A DNA stretch of 64,000 bases from Kuafuiihalomonas sp964473255 (lineage in GTDB: Bacteria; Myxococcota; Kuafuiibacteriia; Kuafuiibacteriales; Kuafuiibacteriaceae). The stretch covers positions 95,175 to 159,174 of the forward strand of contig CAYYOT010000002.1 in assembly GCA_964473255.1 (NCBI GenBank). Reading direction: 5' to 3'. Shown here piece after piece: positions 1 to 9,019 of the stretch. The number at the start of each line of letters is the position of its first letter. The first letter of the stretch is position 1. The position numbers and the translations under genes were made by a program. Below the pieces are notes generated by a model. That model did not search any database, was not told the DNA's origin, and saw nothing but the letters and a program-made list of their open reading frames with translations.

Positions 1-8
1 GCAGCGTC

Positions 9-926
9 TCACTCGGCATCGTCTTGCCTCGATCCGCCGGCTTGGACGGGCTCTAGCAGCACGTCTCCGACCCAGGTCAGCGCGACACCAGCGCCGAGGA
101 GCGCCACGCTCGGCACGAGCGCCGGCCACACGTAGCGTGCCGCATCGTTCCCGATCAGCCCCCCGATCAGGTTCCGGGTCGGGGTCACGATCATGTTGCC
201 CCAGCTCGGGGCTGGTTCTTGGACGCCGTACATTCCGCCGTCCGAAGTCTGGATGAAGGAAAGCGCCGTCTCGGTCATGAGCACGAAAACCCAAAGGCCG
301 ACGACATGACGCAGCACCAGGGAGCGACACTGAAGCCAGAGAATGTGCACGCCGAGGATACGGCACAGTGGAAGGCCGTCCGCGCGGGCGGCTTCGATGT
401 ATTCTTCGCGCGAGCATTCCATCACGCGGGTCTTGAGGTCTTCGCCCAGCTCCGCGGCGTACAGCACGCCAGCGACCGCAGCGATCACGAAGGGGCTGAA
501 GCCGAAGGACACGCAAACCAGGACGATGGTCACGAAGCGCGGGAGGGCGCCCGGAACCGCCAACGCGAAGGAAACGATTCCCTGGAGCGACCTGAGCAGT
601 GCCGCCCACGCCCCTTGGGGCGACCCGACGCCGGCCGAAGCGGGCTTGTATCCGGCAGCGGCACCGAGGGGAACGCCGATCGCGACCGCGATCAGACTCG
701 CCGCGAGGCCCGGCATGAAGAATGACCGCGTTCCCGCGATCAGTCGCTGGAGCAAGTCTCGACCGAGCCGATCTGTGCCCAGCAAGTGACTCCAGCTCGG
801 CCCCTGGAGGCCCTGCGACATGTCGACGTCATATCCGGGCTCGTAGGTGGACAGGAGTCCAGCCAGGCCGAGAAGAATGAACCCGCCGATTACGATGCTC
901 GCGGCCAGTCGACGCCGAGTCATCAT
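9..926 (-). CDS. ABC transporter permease, DppC/OppC type
   Basis: Inner-membrane permease subunit of a peptide/nickel-type ABC importer, 305 aa. It has one N-terminal membrane segment followed by the typical GTDRLGRDLLQRLIAGTR block of DppC proteins, then several hydrophobic helices. The cytoplasmic EAA loop is visible as EYIEAARADGLPLCRILGVH, the contact site for the ATPase. The ATG at 926 overlaps the TGA of the upstream permease gene (ATGA), which implies translational coupling. The reading frame stays open further upstream, but that part is the antisense of the other permease and was left out. No ATPase gene follows within the window, because the gene ends at the window edge. The family call is solid; the substrate is unknown. 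Confidence 0.9.
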   Translation of the reverse strand: MMTRRRLAASIVIGGFILLGLAGLLSTYEPGYDVDMSQGLQGPSWSHLLGTDRLGRDLLQRLIAGTRSFFMPGLAASLIAVAIGVPLGAAAGYKPASAGVGSPQGAWAALLRSLQGIVSFALAVPGALPRFVTIVLVCVSFGFSPFVIAAVAGVLYAAELGEDLKTRVMECSREEYIEAARADGLPLCRILGVHILWLQCRSLVLRHVVGLWVFVLMTETALSFIQTSDGGMYGVQEPAPSWGNMIVTPTRNLIGGLIGNDAARYVWPALVPSVALLGAGVALTWVGDVLLEPVQAGGSRQDDAE

Positions 927-1828
927 GAGCTCGCCTCGCCCGCGTCTCCGCGTCGTCGGGGATCGGCGGCCATGGCGACGGCCTCCGACAGTACGCGCGC
1001 CAAAGCATACAAAAGGGCCCAGACCATCGTTACCGCCATCAGAACCGCGAGATCTCGGCGCAAGGCCGCGGTCCAGGTCAGCATGCCGAATCCGGGAAGC
1101 TGGAGGATCAGCTCCACGATCAGAAGTCCGCCGAAGATGGCCGTCAGGCGATTGATGGCCAAGGTTGCGAGCGGAGCCACCAGGGCGGGGGCGGCGTGTC
1201 GGGCCACGGGGGCTCCCGCGGCCTTGGCGAACAGAACGAAATCCGACCCCGCCACGCGGTCGAGCTCCTGTTGAACCGCTCGCGCGGTCTCGATCAGCAT
1301 TCCGCTTCCCACCGCAAGGACGGCGGAAGCCAACGCATAGCGGGCGATTCCTCGGTCGATGGGCAGAGGAAACCACGAGGGACGGTTCATCGGATTGTCA
1401 ACGAGGCTTGCGACTCCGAGATTGATGCCCAGCATCAACCAGTAGGCCAACAAGAACGTCGGGGCGACCGAGAGCCAATAGAGAACGGTTCGCAGCGGGC
1501 GACTCACTCGGGCCAGCATCCCTCGATGCCATATCCAGCCCAGACCGATCCCCATGAACAGGGCCAGCACCAGACCCCACACCACGACCCAGGTCGACGT
1601 GACGAACCGTTCGCTCAGAAGCTCGGTCACGGGAGCGCCCAGTCGAACCGCAGCCGACTCGCCCAAGTCTCCGGTCAGGACGTGTCCCAGCCACGCCACG
1701 AACGCCGTCGATGCTCCGTCGGCGACCCGGGCCTTGCCCGGCGCATGCACGAGGATCTGGTGCACGGCCAGGCACGTCGCGAGGACCACGAGCCCGGACC
1801 AGAGAATCTGTTCGGTCAGTCGTCTCAC
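923..1828 (-). CDS. ABC transporter permease, DppB/OppB type
   Basis: Second inner-membrane permease subunit, 301 aa, slightly shorter than the usual 306-335 aa. It starts with a hydrophobic segment, then the periplasmic GDLGES block seen in DppB proteins, then five or so membrane helices. The EAA-like loop DFVLFAKAAGAPVARHAAP is somewhat degenerate. The downstream PGFGMLTWTAALRRD block is typical of the family. The start at 1828 lies 20 nt after the stop of the solute-binding protein gene, and the 3' end overlaps the DppC gene by 4 nt. Together the three genes form the membrane and receptor part of a peptide-type importer. Confidence 0.9.
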   Translation of the reverse strand: MRRLTEQILWSGLVVLATCLAVHQILVHAPGKARVADGASTAFVAWLGHVLTGDLGESAAVRLGAPVTELLSERFVTSTWVVVWGLVLALFMGIGLGWIWHRGMLARVSRPLRTVLYWLSVAPTFLLAYWLMLGINLGVASLVDNPMNRPSWFPLPIDRGIARYALASAVLAVGSGMLIETARAVQQELDRVAGSDFVLFAKAAGAPVARHAAPALVAPLATLAINRLTAIFGGLLIVELILQLPGFGMLTWTAALRRDLAVLMAVTMVWALLYALARVLSEAVAMAADPRRRGDAGEASS

Positions 1829-1848
1829 GATGCAGTCCCGCTACGTGG

Positions 1849-3390
1849 TCAGCGCGGCGTTCGATATTTCCAGGAGTCGGCCCAGGTGAAGTAGGCGAAG
1901 GGATGAACCTGAACTCCCCCGACTTCCTTGGCGATCGCGGTGTAGCTGCGAGCGGACCATAAGAAGACGTACGGTAGGTCTTGATGAGCCAGCTCATGGA
2001 CGGCCAAGTAGAGCTGTAGGAACTCGTCGGAGTTGGTGCTTCGCCCGCTCTTCTCCAGCAGCTCGTCGAGCTCGGGGTTCGAGTAGCCAATGTAATTCAG
2101 GCTCCCTTTGCTGTGAAAGAGAGGCTGGATGTTCGAACCTTCCCCGAAGGTCCATCGGCCGAGCGTCATGTCGAACTTGCCATTGCGAACGACGCGGTCG
2201 TCGTAGGTCTCGTTGTCCAGCCAGATCACTTTGACCGAAAAGCCGGCGCGGTTGAGGCTGCCCTGAATGTCGAGCACCAGGTCGTTGTAGGGATCGAGTT
2301 TCTTGGGCAGCACGAAGTCGATCGCCACGCCGGCCCCTTTCTTCATGTAGCGGCCTCCCTTCTTCGTGTACCCGGCTTGCTTCATGAGCCCGTCCGCTTT
2401 TGGTTGGCTGTAGCGACGAGGCTTCACCTTCGCGTTGTAGTAGGGGCTGCGGGGAGCGAAAGGTCCGCTGATGGTCTGACCTTCGCCGAGATGGCTCTGA
2501 CGGATCTTTCCCCGGTCGAGACTATGAGCGATCGCTTCGCGCACTTCCCGGATACGGACGTCCTTCTTCCGGTGATTGAGGCCGAGATACCACCATGTGA
2601 GCGACTCGTAGGGGTGCAGCCGGACGGTGTCCTTCATCGACTTGACGACGCCCACGTGCTTCGGGAGCACGCGCACGAGGCCCTGCACTCCGTTGAACTG
2701 GAGCATGGAAAGCTGAGTCTCGCGGCTGGGGATGAACTGAAGACCGACGACGTCGAGGCTGCGCGGTCCCGGCGTCGTATTCTGGGTCAGAACCACGTTT
2801 TTCTCGAAACGAACGAACTTGAAGGCCCCGCTGCCGACCGGCTTCAAACGAAAGGGATGCCGGACCTGGAGAGTCGAACTCTTGAAATGATGCGCGGGAA
2901 GGATCTTGAAGGTCATGATTCGGGCCGGGTCCAGGGTGGGGGCCTTGAATCCGATCTGCACCTGCTTTGGGGAAAGGGCCTTCGCACTCTCGATGAACGC
3001 AACCTTGCGTCGGCCCGGGGCTTTCGATTCCGGGTTCTGGAGGGCTTCGATGGTGAAGACGACGTCTTTGGCGGTGACTGGTTTCCCGTCGTGCCAGACA
3101 TGGTCGCCGAGAGTCACCGTCATCGATTTCGCGTCCGGGGACACCTTCCATGATTCGGCCAGTCCGGGCCCGGGGTCCAGCTGACGGTCATCTTTGAAGA
3201 GCCCCAGGAACATGAGCTCATTGAGGCGTGCTTCGACCATGGTGTGTTGGTACGCCGGGTGGAGCGTGGTGGGCGGCGTCTCCTCGGCGAAGAGGATCTG
3301 CCGCGAAACGGTCTGCGACCAGGCGGCGCCCCCTCCGGCCAGGATCGCCAACCCCACGACACCGACAACCTTCTTACTTGGCACGTACAT
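1849..3390 (-). CDS. ABC transporter solute-binding protein, peptide/nickel family (SBP_bac_5)
   Basis: Periplasmic receptor of the importer encoded just downstream, 513 aa, normal for family 5 binding proteins. The N-terminus has a Lys-rich start and a hydrophobic stretch ending in AAWSQ, consistent with a signal peptide rather than a lipobox. The family body is visible: TLHPAYQHTMVEARLNELMF, then LAESWKVSPD, HDGKPVTAKDVVFTIEA and the late WTFGEGSNIQPLFHSKG segment. I chose the ATG at 3390 because a strong GGAGGAGGGGGAG ribosome site precedes it; a TTG six codons earlier lies inside that site. The 5' end overlaps the upstream lipoprotein gene by 17 nt. Confidence 0.9.
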   Translation of the reverse strand: MYVPSKKVVGVVGLAILAGGGAAWSQTVSRQILFAEETPPTTLHPAYQHTMVEARLNELMFLGLFKDDRQLDPGPGLAESWKVSPDAKSMTVTLGDHVWHDGKPVTAKDVVFTIEALQNPESKAPGRRKVAFIESAKALSPKQVQIGFKAPTLDPARIMTFKILPAHHFKSSTLQVRHPFRLKPVGSGAFKFVRFEKNVVLTQNTTPGPRSLDVVGLQFIPSRETQLSMLQFNGVQGLVRVLPKHVGVVKSMKDTVRLHPYESLTWWYLGLNHRKKDVRIREVREAIAHSLDRGKIRQSHLGEGQTISGPFAPRSPYYNAKVKPRRYSQPKADGLMKQAGYTKKGGRYMKKGAGVAIDFVLPKKLDPYNDLVLDIQGSLNRAGFSVKVIWLDNETYDDRVVRNGKFDMTLGRWTFGEGSNIQPLFHSKGSLNYIGYSNPELDELLEKSGRSTNSDEFLQLYLAVHELAHQDLPYVFLWSARSYTAIAKEVGGVQVHPFAYFTWADSWKYRTPR

Positions 3391-4759
3391 CTGCTCCCCC
3401 TCCTCCAATCAAGTCCGCCACCGCGGCTCGGCGTACGCTCTCGAACGGCCCCTCCGCAAAGTCGACGGCTCCGGCGAGAACGCGGGCGGCCCCCGTTGCA
3501 TCGTTGTTCCAACCGGCGCAGAGCGCGGAACGAGCGAGTCGCACGAACAGGCGGGGTGTGTTCTTGGCGCTCACCGCGTCTGGATGCTCCGGATCGATGG
3601 TCAGTCGGTAGAGCTGCATGGCGTCCACGCACGCTTTCTCTCGGAGCAGCCGATCGGCTGCAGCCATGCGGACCGCATCCCCTTCGGCTACGCCGAGACC
3701 CAGGCGATTCGCGATCTGCTGGCCCTGGTCGCTGCCGACCTGCTCGGCGGCCTTTTGCCATTCTTTTGAGCGCTCTTCGGCAGCGCTGATGGCTTCGTCG
3801 GGGGATCCGGTCGGCGCCTCTTTCAGCTGCGGCTCGAAGATGACCTCGGCGAGCGCGACCTGCTCGGCCGAGCCGGCTGCCTCGCTCGACTGCTCCGGCG
3901 CGGTCGGGCACGGACGAAGCCGCAGCGAGCGACAGGCTCGCTCCCGAAGGTTCTTGCCGACCTTCGCTTCGTCGAGGGCCTGGACCGCCCGGGCGCGGTA
4001 CGCGTCAGCGAGAACCCGCAAACCTACGGCGTCGTAGTAGGTCACTTCGATCGACTCACCGTCCGTTGCGACCACGGTCTCCCGGTCGAGCGGCTCGGCG
4101 AGGGCTGACCGAAGTGCAGCAACGTCCAGCTTGCACACGGCGTCGAAGTAGGCTGCCGCTCGGGGGTCATCCTCAGGCGCCGCCACATCGCAAACATTTG
4201 CCGGTTCCTCCGCGAGCGCGCGGCCGACCATGCCCAGAAAGCTCTTCTTCGGGCCGGCCAAGGCTCGGACGAACTTCAGCGCACCGTCTACGTTCGCACC
4301 GTCGAGCGACCTGAGCGGCTCGACCGAGCCGTCGAGCACGAGCTTTGCGGCGGCAGCCAAGACCCGCAGGTGTGACGAATCGGTTCCCGCTTCGAGCTTC
4401 TTCTCGACGTACAGCGTCTGCGCTTCGGCCGTCAGATGAGCGAGCCCGTCCGCCAGTTCGGCCATCGCCAGGGCGGCCCGCGCCCGCCCCACGGCGACGA
4501 CGGGGCCATCCGGCGCGTCGTCGAAGGCAGCCATGGCCGCGTCCAGATTCCCCGCCTGGAGCATGGGCCAGCCGCGGCTCGAGGACACGACCTTGCCCGC
4601 GACGTCGGGCTTGCGAACCAGCTCCAAAGCCCATCCATCGAGGGTACCGAGCTCCTCCGTCGAAAGAGCCGTGGTCCGGTCGGTGGGGGCCGAGGAATCC
4701 GAGGGAGACGACGTACACGACGCGAGCGACGCGGCGGCGATGTATTGAAGACGCTTCAA
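3374..4759 (-). CDS. Predicted lipoprotein with helical repeats
   Basis: Hypothetical protein of 461 aa. It begins with a short n-region (MKRLQY) and a lipobox-like ASLASC, so it is probably a lipoprotein anchored at residue 15. The rest is Ala/Leu/Glu-rich and looks all-helical, resembling TPR-type solenoids (for example AGNLDAAMAAFDDAPDG and ADAYRARAVQALDEAKVG). It may scaffold partners. It overlaps the upstream lipoprotein by ATGA and the binding-protein gene by 17 nt, so it is translated in the middle of a coupled operon. No enzymatic motif was seen. The position between kinase-associated lipoproteins and an ABC importer suggests an accessory envelope role, which is inference only. Confidence 0.7.
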   Translation of the reverse strand: MKRLQYIAAASLASCTSSPSDSSAPTDRTTALSTEELGTLDGWALELVRKPDVAGKVVSSSRGWPMLQAGNLDAAMAAFDDAPDGPVVAVGRARAALAMAELADGLAHLTAEAQTLYVEKKLEAGTDSSHLRVLAAAAKLVLDGSVEPLRSLDGANVDGALKFVRALAGPKKSFLGMVGRALAEEPANVCDVAAPEDDPRAAAYFDAVCKLDVAALRSALAEPLDRETVVATDGESIEVTYYDAVGLRVLADAYRARAVQALDEAKVGKNLRERACRSLRLRPCPTAPEQSSEAAGSAEQVALAEVIFEPQLKEAPTGSPDEAISAAEERSKEWQKAAEQVGSDQGQQIANRLGLGVAEGDAVRMAAADRLLREKACVDAMQLYRLTIDPEHPDAVSAKNTPRLFVRLARSALCAGWNNDATGAARVLAGAVDFAEGPFESVRRAAVADLIGGGGADVRAK

Positions 4760-6078
4760 AAGCGGATCTCTCCCGGCTTCTCGGCCGATGGCTCGTCGCC
4801 CTGGAGAACCGTGAGCTGCTGCTCGGTCTGGACGACGATCTTGGTGTCACCGGCCTCGGAAGCGATCGACTTCAGCAGCTCGTAGGCGTCGATCGCGCTG
4901 TACAGGAGGTCGTCGTCGTCGCTGTTACGGTAGTACAGCTGGGCATACGAGTTGGCCAGCATGGCCTGAATGTTCATGTGGAGTCTTTGGCGGTGCGCCT
5001 TGTCTCCGCTCTTGGGCACGAGCCGCTTGGCCTGCAAGCATCGGTTCACGACCTGCATGTACCGTTTGTCTCGGTACTCGAGGCGAGCCAGGAGCTCGTA
5101 CACGTCGTAGATCTGGCGGCCGTTGGGATGGGACAGCGCGAGGTTCAAGCACTTCTTGGCCTTTTTGCGGACGCGCTTTTGGTCGGTATAGACGCGGGCG
5201 GCCAAGAACATGGCCTCGGGATAGGAGCGCCACGCCTTGTCGGCCGACTCGAGACACCTGAGCGTGCTCGCCGAGACGGGACTCGAGGACGCCAGCCCCC
5301 GGCGCGCCGTCTCCATGCATGCCTTGAGCGACTCTTCCGTGGGACCGCTGGGCGTCGGCTCCGGCTGCGCCTCTTGCTCCTCCACTTCCACCTTCTCCTC
5401 GGGCTCCGGTGCCGGGGTCGGGGTGACGACCCGCCGAGGCGTACGACGACGCGGTTCAGGGGTGTAGGCTACGGGGTCGGGCCGGCGAACCTCCTTCACC
5501 GGTCCGGCGCAGACCTCACGGTCGACGACGACCTCGCGCTGCGTCGTGTCGAGAAGAACGGTACACGTGAGGTCGCAGCCGCTTCCGCTGATCATGACCG
5601 CCGCTTCGCGTCCGGGTTCGCCGCGAGCCTTCAGGAAGAAATCGCCCTCCCGCGAGACTTCGCCGATGTCCTCCCCGTTCACGATGACTCGCGCACCCCC
5701 ACACAGCTCGCTGCCCATGAAGGTATAGGAGGCCGAGGTGCCGCCCACCCGGAGCTTCAGCTGCACCGGCTGCGGTTGGCCGTTGGTGAGGGCCATCTTG
5801 ATGCGCGGGGGCTCGTGCAGCAGACGCATGCCCTCGGTTGGCTCGACGTCGAATGTGACCGCCGTCCCGGGCGTCGAGTAGATGGTGGTCGTCAGGGTTC
5901 CCGACCCGTCAGTCTCGCCGATCCCCTTGCCATCGGCGAGCACCTTGAGGCCCGCGGTTTCGAGGCCATCGCTGGCCACGACCTGGACCCGCACCGGGAA
6001 CGGGTCTCCGGATTGGCAGGAGGCCAGCACTAGACCAGCGAGCCAAAGGTGCCTGTTGAACGACCGCTTCATGCCCAC
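4756..6078 (-). CDS. Predicted lipoprotein with N-terminal beta domains and C-terminal TPR-like region
   Basis: Protein of 440 aa. The N-terminus carries a basic region and the lipobox LVLASC, then two beta-rich segments resembling PEGA or carboxypeptidase-regulatory folds (LKVLADGKGIGETDGSGTLT and ARVIVNGEDIGEVSREGDFF). A Pro/Glu-rich linker follows around residues 205-245 (APEPEEKVEVEEQEAQPEP). The C-terminal third is helical and TPR-like (EAMFLAARVYTDQKRVRKKA, YMQVVNRCLQAKRLVPKSG). The layout resembles myxobacterial PEGA/TPR proteins often found beside Ser/Thr kinases. It ends in ATGA overlap with the next gene. Function is unknown; a binding or scaffold role on the periplasmic face is plausible. 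Confidence 0.7.
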   Translation of the reverse strand: MGMKRSFNRHLWLAGLVLASCQSGDPFPVRVQVVASDGLETAGLKVLADGKGIGETDGSGTLTTTIYSTPGTAVTFDVEPTEGMRLLHEPPRIKMALTNGQPQPVQLKLRVGGTSASYTFMGSELCGGARVIVNGEDIGEVSREGDFFLKARGEPGREAAVMISGSGCDLTCTVLLDTTQREVVVDREVCAGPVKEVRRPDPVAYTPEPRRRTPRRVVTPTPAPEPEEKVEVEEQEAQPEPTPSGPTEESLKACMETARRGLASSSPVSASTLRCLESADKAWRSYPEAMFLAARVYTDQKRVRKKAKKCLNLALSHPNGRQIYDVYELLARLEYRDKRYMQVVNRCLQAKRLVPKSGDKAHRQRLHMNIQAMLANSYAQLYYRNSDDDDLLYSAIDAYELLKSIASEAGDTKIVVQTEQQLTVLQGDEPSAEKPGEIRF

Positions 6079-6081
6079 GTT

Positions 6082-6552
6082 TCACTCATCCCTTCCGATG
6101 CTCGGGTCGCCGCCCGGCCTCCCTTCGTTGATAGTCGTGGGAATGGCTCCCGTGTCTCGCACTTCGGCGCCGCCGCGCTCACGCAGCTCGAGGTCCCCGA
6201 TATCGAGGTCGGCGCCATCGAACAGGATCTCGGTGGGACGCTCGGGTTTTTGGTATCCGAGTTTGTCGAGGTATAGCCGATAGGTGTTCGGCGGGACGGG
6301 CAGGTTGCCGGCGACCCGAGCGATCTCGAAGGTACCATCGGGTCCCGTGATCCGGATGTCGGTCGGTGGGTCCGTCGTTACCTGCACGCCCGGTATGCCC
6401 TGGCCCTCGGGTGAAACGACTCGGCCCCGGATCATTCCCCCCTGGCCCGAAGGGTCGGCTGACGACCGTTGCGAGGCGCAGCCGGCAGCCCCGAAAAGCA
6501 CGAGGATGGCAGCTCCGCGAGCCGCCGTTCCAAACGCATCCCATTTCCACAT
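6082..6552 (-). CDS. Small lipoprotein with carboxypeptidase regulatory-like domain
   Basis: A 156-aa lipoprotein. The n-region MWKWDAFGTAARG is followed by a hydrophobic stretch and the lipobox LFGAAGC. The mature part is a single beta-sandwich of the carboxypeptidase-regulatory type (IRGRVVSPEGQGIPGVQVTT, then GPDGTFEIARVAGN), a domain commonly used for envelope binding. I chose the ATG at 6552 because GAGGAG sits 6 nt upstream. An in-frame GTG at 6576 overlaps the kinase stop (GTGA) and is an alternative start. The gene lies directly after the kinase gene and 3 nt before the next lipoprotein, so it is clearly part of the same operon. Confidence 0.75.
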   Translation of the reverse strand: MWKWDAFGTAARGAAILVLFGAAGCASQRSSADPSGQGGMIRGRVVSPEGQGIPGVQVTTDPPTDIRITGPDGTFEIARVAGNLPVPPNTYRLYLDKLGYQKPERPTEILFDGADLDIGDLELRERGGAEVRDTGAIPTTINEGRPGGDPSIGRDE

Positions 6553-6572
6553 GTCCAACTCCTCACTGCGCT

Positions 6573-7961
6573 TCACTGCACGAGCGGGTGATCAGGCGCC
6601 AGCTCGACGAGTTGATCGAGCAATTCGTCTTTCCTGGTGCTGTCCCGTTCTTTGACGGCCATGATCACTTCTTTCTCGATTTTTTCGATCTGTCGGCTGA
6701 CCGAGCGCAGATTCTTGATGTCGCTCAACATGCGCTGCGCATCCGGATCGTTGGGATCGAGGGCTAGTACGGCGCGGATCGCGGTGACCGCTCGCTTCGC
6801 TCGATTGACCTGTCCGCGCCGTGAGCCCTGGACGGTTTCGTCGTACATCTTCTGGGCGTACGCCTTGGCCGATTCCAGCTGCTCGCTCGTCGGGGTGGGC
6901 TCCGGCGCTTCGATGGGGCCCGCGGTGGCCGAACCTTGCCCGGGGCCACGCAATGCCACGACGGCGACCACACCGACCAAGATGCAGATGGCGGCGATGG
7001 CGATGTACAGCGGAAGCCGCGACGGCGCGGTCACGGTGGGGCGCACCTCACCTCCGCTCAGCTCGTGCAGCGCTTCTTCGACCTCGTCAGCGGTTTGGTA
7101 GCGGTCCTCGGGGTCGTCCTGGAGACACTTGTCGAGGATCAGCCGCGCCTCGGCGGGCGCCTTTTCGATTCGCACGATCGAAGATGGCTGGGCACCCGTC
7201 ACGCACCGGTAGAGCGTGACGCCCAGCGAATAGACGTCGGATTGAGGTATGGCGCCCTTCGCGGACTGCTTGGCCTCGGGCGCCATGTACTCGAAGGTCC
7301 CGAGTTTGGCGTCGAACTGCGTGCTCAGCGCCAGCGTGGCCGACTGAGCGATCCCGAAGTCGGTGAGTTTGGCGTACCCGTCGCGGGTCAGCAGCACGTT
7401 CCGCGGTTTCACGTCGCGATGGATGATGCCTTGCTTGTGAGCGGCGGCCAGGGCGCTGGCGATCCCGGCGAGGATACCGGCGGCCTCCTGGACCGGCAGT
7501 TTGCCGCCCGGGCGCGACTCGATGTAGTTCTCGAGGTCGTTCGGAAGAAACTCCATCACGATGATCGGCCCGCGACCCGGTTCTTCGGCAACCTCGATGA
7601 CCTTGATGACCTGGGGATGGTCCAGCTTCGCGATCTGCTTGGGCTCGTTATAGAAGCGAAGCAGAACGTCTTCCGGGCAGGAGCCGGGGCGTTTGAGCTC
7701 CTTGAGCGCGACCTCGCGAGGTAGATTGAGGTCTTCGGCTCGATACACCCGCGCGAATCCGCCTTGACCCACCATCTCGACGACCTGGTAGCGGTCGGCC
7801 ACGACGTCGCCGGCTTCCAGCGGCGGGAGGTCTTGAAGGCCGCTCGGGTCGTCGAGCGGCTCCGGTTCCTGCGGTGCAGGGTCGTAGCTCGGTTCGCCCT
7901 CGCGCGGGGAGAACCAACCGCCGTGCATCGAAGAGCCAGAATCGGTGGAGCGAGTAGACAT
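6573..7961 (-). CDS. Transmembrane Hanks-type Ser/Thr protein kinase
   Basis: Membrane-anchored eukaryotic-like kinase, 462 aa. The kinase domain spans roughly residues 55-310: glycine loop GQGGFARVYRAED, ATP lysine K87 (VALKELKR), alpha-C Glu (FYNEPKQIAKL), catalytic loop HRDVKPRN with D183, DFG, and a GTFEYMAPEA activation segment. All catalytic residues are present, so it should be active. One transmembrane helix follows (about 316-338, LPLYIAIAAICILVGVV), then a C-terminal helical, TPR-like extracytoplasmic part. I took the ATG at 7961 because upstream in-frame codons overlap the previous gene. The kinase sits among envelope lipoproteins and an ABC importer, which suggests it senses or controls envelope status; its targets are unknown. 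Confidence 0.95.
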   Translation of the reverse strand: MSTRSTDSGSSMHGGWFSPREGEPSYDPAPQEPEPLDDPSGLQDLPPLEAGDVVADRYQVVEMVGQGGFARVYRAEDLNLPREVALKELKRPGSCPEDVLLRFYNEPKQIAKLDHPQVIKVIEVAEEPGRGPIIVMEFLPNDLENYIESRPGGKLPVQEAAGILAGIASALAAAHKQGIIHRDVKPRNVLLTRDGYAKLTDFGIAQSATLALSTQFDAKLGTFEYMAPEAKQSAKGAIPQSDVYSLGVTLYRCVTGAQPSSIVRIEKAPAEARLILDKCLQDDPEDRYQTADEVEEALHELSGGEVRPTVTAPSRLPLYIAIAAICILVGVVAVVALRGPGQGSATAGPIEAPEPTPTSEQLESAKAYAQKMYDETVQGSRRGQVNRAKRAVTAIRAVLALDPNDPDAQRMLSDIKNLRSVSRQIEKIEKEVIMAVKERDSTRKDELLDQLVELAPDHPLVQ

Positions 7962-7981
7962 GACGGGATGGTTCTCGGCGA

Positions 7982-8821
7982 TCAGAAGTGTCCCGACAAC
8001 TGGATTCCCGGCCCGACCGGATTTGGCGCAGCCACGAACAGCGGACGGCCATGCTTGCCGAACATCGGAGCCAGCCAAAGCACCAGCGCCAGGCCGGCGG
8101 CGCTACCGCCCACGATGTAGCCGATGGTCGAGACATCGTTGAGGCTCTCCGCCTCCGAGATCAGGTCGTCGCGTTCGCTGGGGGGCCGCAAAGACCCATC
8201 GTTGGCCTCGTCGGCCTTGCTTTGCGACATCACGCCGGTTGCGACTCCGGTGGCGATCCCGGCGACTGCAATCGTGGTTGCGGTCCAAAACGGCCAGGTG
8301 ACCGGCTTCGTGTCTGGTTCGACCTCGGCGGTGGCCTTGCTGGTCGCTCCGGTCGTTCCCGCCGCGGGCGGAGGCACGACGGCCGGCGGTGGTGCTGGCG
8401 GCGCGGCCCGACCGATCTCGGGGCATAGCCACGACTCGGCGTTCCGCTCGAGGCCGTCCTGGGCCAAGGTCTCCCTCAGCTCTCGGGTCGTCACACCCTG
8501 CGAAGCGAGATCTTGGGCGCAGGCGAAGAGCTGTTCGGCGCCCGACGACGTCGTCAGAGGCAGCTCCGTGGTCATGTCCAGGGAGAGGGCTTCGAAGAAG
8601 TTGAGAAAGCAGTCTTGCGGCTCGTCCAGAACGTCGAATGCCAGGCCCTTGAGCACCAGCCAGCGGCTTTGTTCCGTCGGGTCGGTTTCTGAGTTGAGGT
8701 TCTCGTTGACCAGGTCGATGACGTCCGTCACACGCCCCTGCTCGAGCTGACGTAACCCCTTATCGTAAGCCGGATTCTGGCTACAAACGAGCGCAATGAC
8801 GTAAGGCGTAAGTGTTCCCAA
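7982..8821 (-). CDS. Hypothetical membrane protein, TPR-like N-terminus, two membrane segments
   Basis: First gene of the eight-gene minus-strand run, 279 aa. The N-terminal part looks helical and TPR-like (NPAYDKGLRQLEQGRVTDVI, LKGLAFDVLDEPQDCFLNFF) and resembles the periplasmic tetratricopeptide proteins that precede kinase genes in myxobacteria. A Pro/Ala-rich linker (PPAPPPAVVPPPAAG) separates it from a C-terminal region with two hydrophobic helices (WTATTIAVAGIATGVATGV and IGYIVGGSAAGLALVLWLAP). The start is a TTG at 8821 behind GGAGGGG; no ATG fits better. It lies 20 nt before the kinase gene, so co-expression is very likely. No enzyme motif was seen. Confidence 0.65.
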   Translation of the reverse strand: MGTLTPYVIALVCSQNPAYDKGLRQLEQGRVTDVIDLVNENLNSETDPTEQSRWLVLKGLAFDVLDEPQDCFLNFFEALSLDMTTELPLTTSSGAEQLFACAQDLASQGVTTRELRETLAQDGLERNAESWLCPEIGRAAPPAPPPAVVPPPAAGTTGATSKATAEVEPDTKPVTWPFWTATTIAVAGIATGVATGVMSQSKADEANDGSLRPPSERDDLISEAESLNDVSTIGYIVGGSAAGLALVLWLAPMFGKHGRPLFVAAPNPVGPGIQLSGHF

Positions 8822-9019
8822 GAGCCCCTCCCCGGCGGATAGTCGCCTTCGAGCGACGGCGCGTCAACGCGCCCGCCGTTCGCAGCCAACCACAACCGCG
8901 CCACGAGTGGAACGTCGCCGACACGGACCTTCAGCCAGCAGGACGGTGCCGTCCCGAGTGGCCCAATCCAGGGGCCTGTTGTAATAACTTCGGTGCCTGG
9001 TTCGTCTGAAGGTCCACCG
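8822..9019. promoter_or_regulatory. Divergent intergenic region with an inverted repeat
   Basis: This 198-nt gap separates the minus-strand kinase/transporter operon from the plus-strand T6SS-like module and must hold promoters for both. It contains a perfect 7-bp inverted repeat with a 2-nt spacer at 8858-8873 (GGCGCGT CA ACGCGCC), 37 nt upstream of the kinase-side start. The repeat could be an operator or simply a GC-rich hairpin. I could not assign convincing -10/-35 boxes. Confidence 0.4.

Noticed and set aside
927..1376. N-terminal extension of the DppC permease frame
   Set aside because: The extension is Arg/Gly-rich and lies within the DppB gene; the ATG at 926 with ATGA overlap is the natural start.
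4345..6033. 562-codon plus-strand frame opposite two lipoprotein genes
   Set aside because: Antisense to two good lipoprotein genes with signal peptides and ATGA coupling; composition is that of a GC-rich shadow frame.
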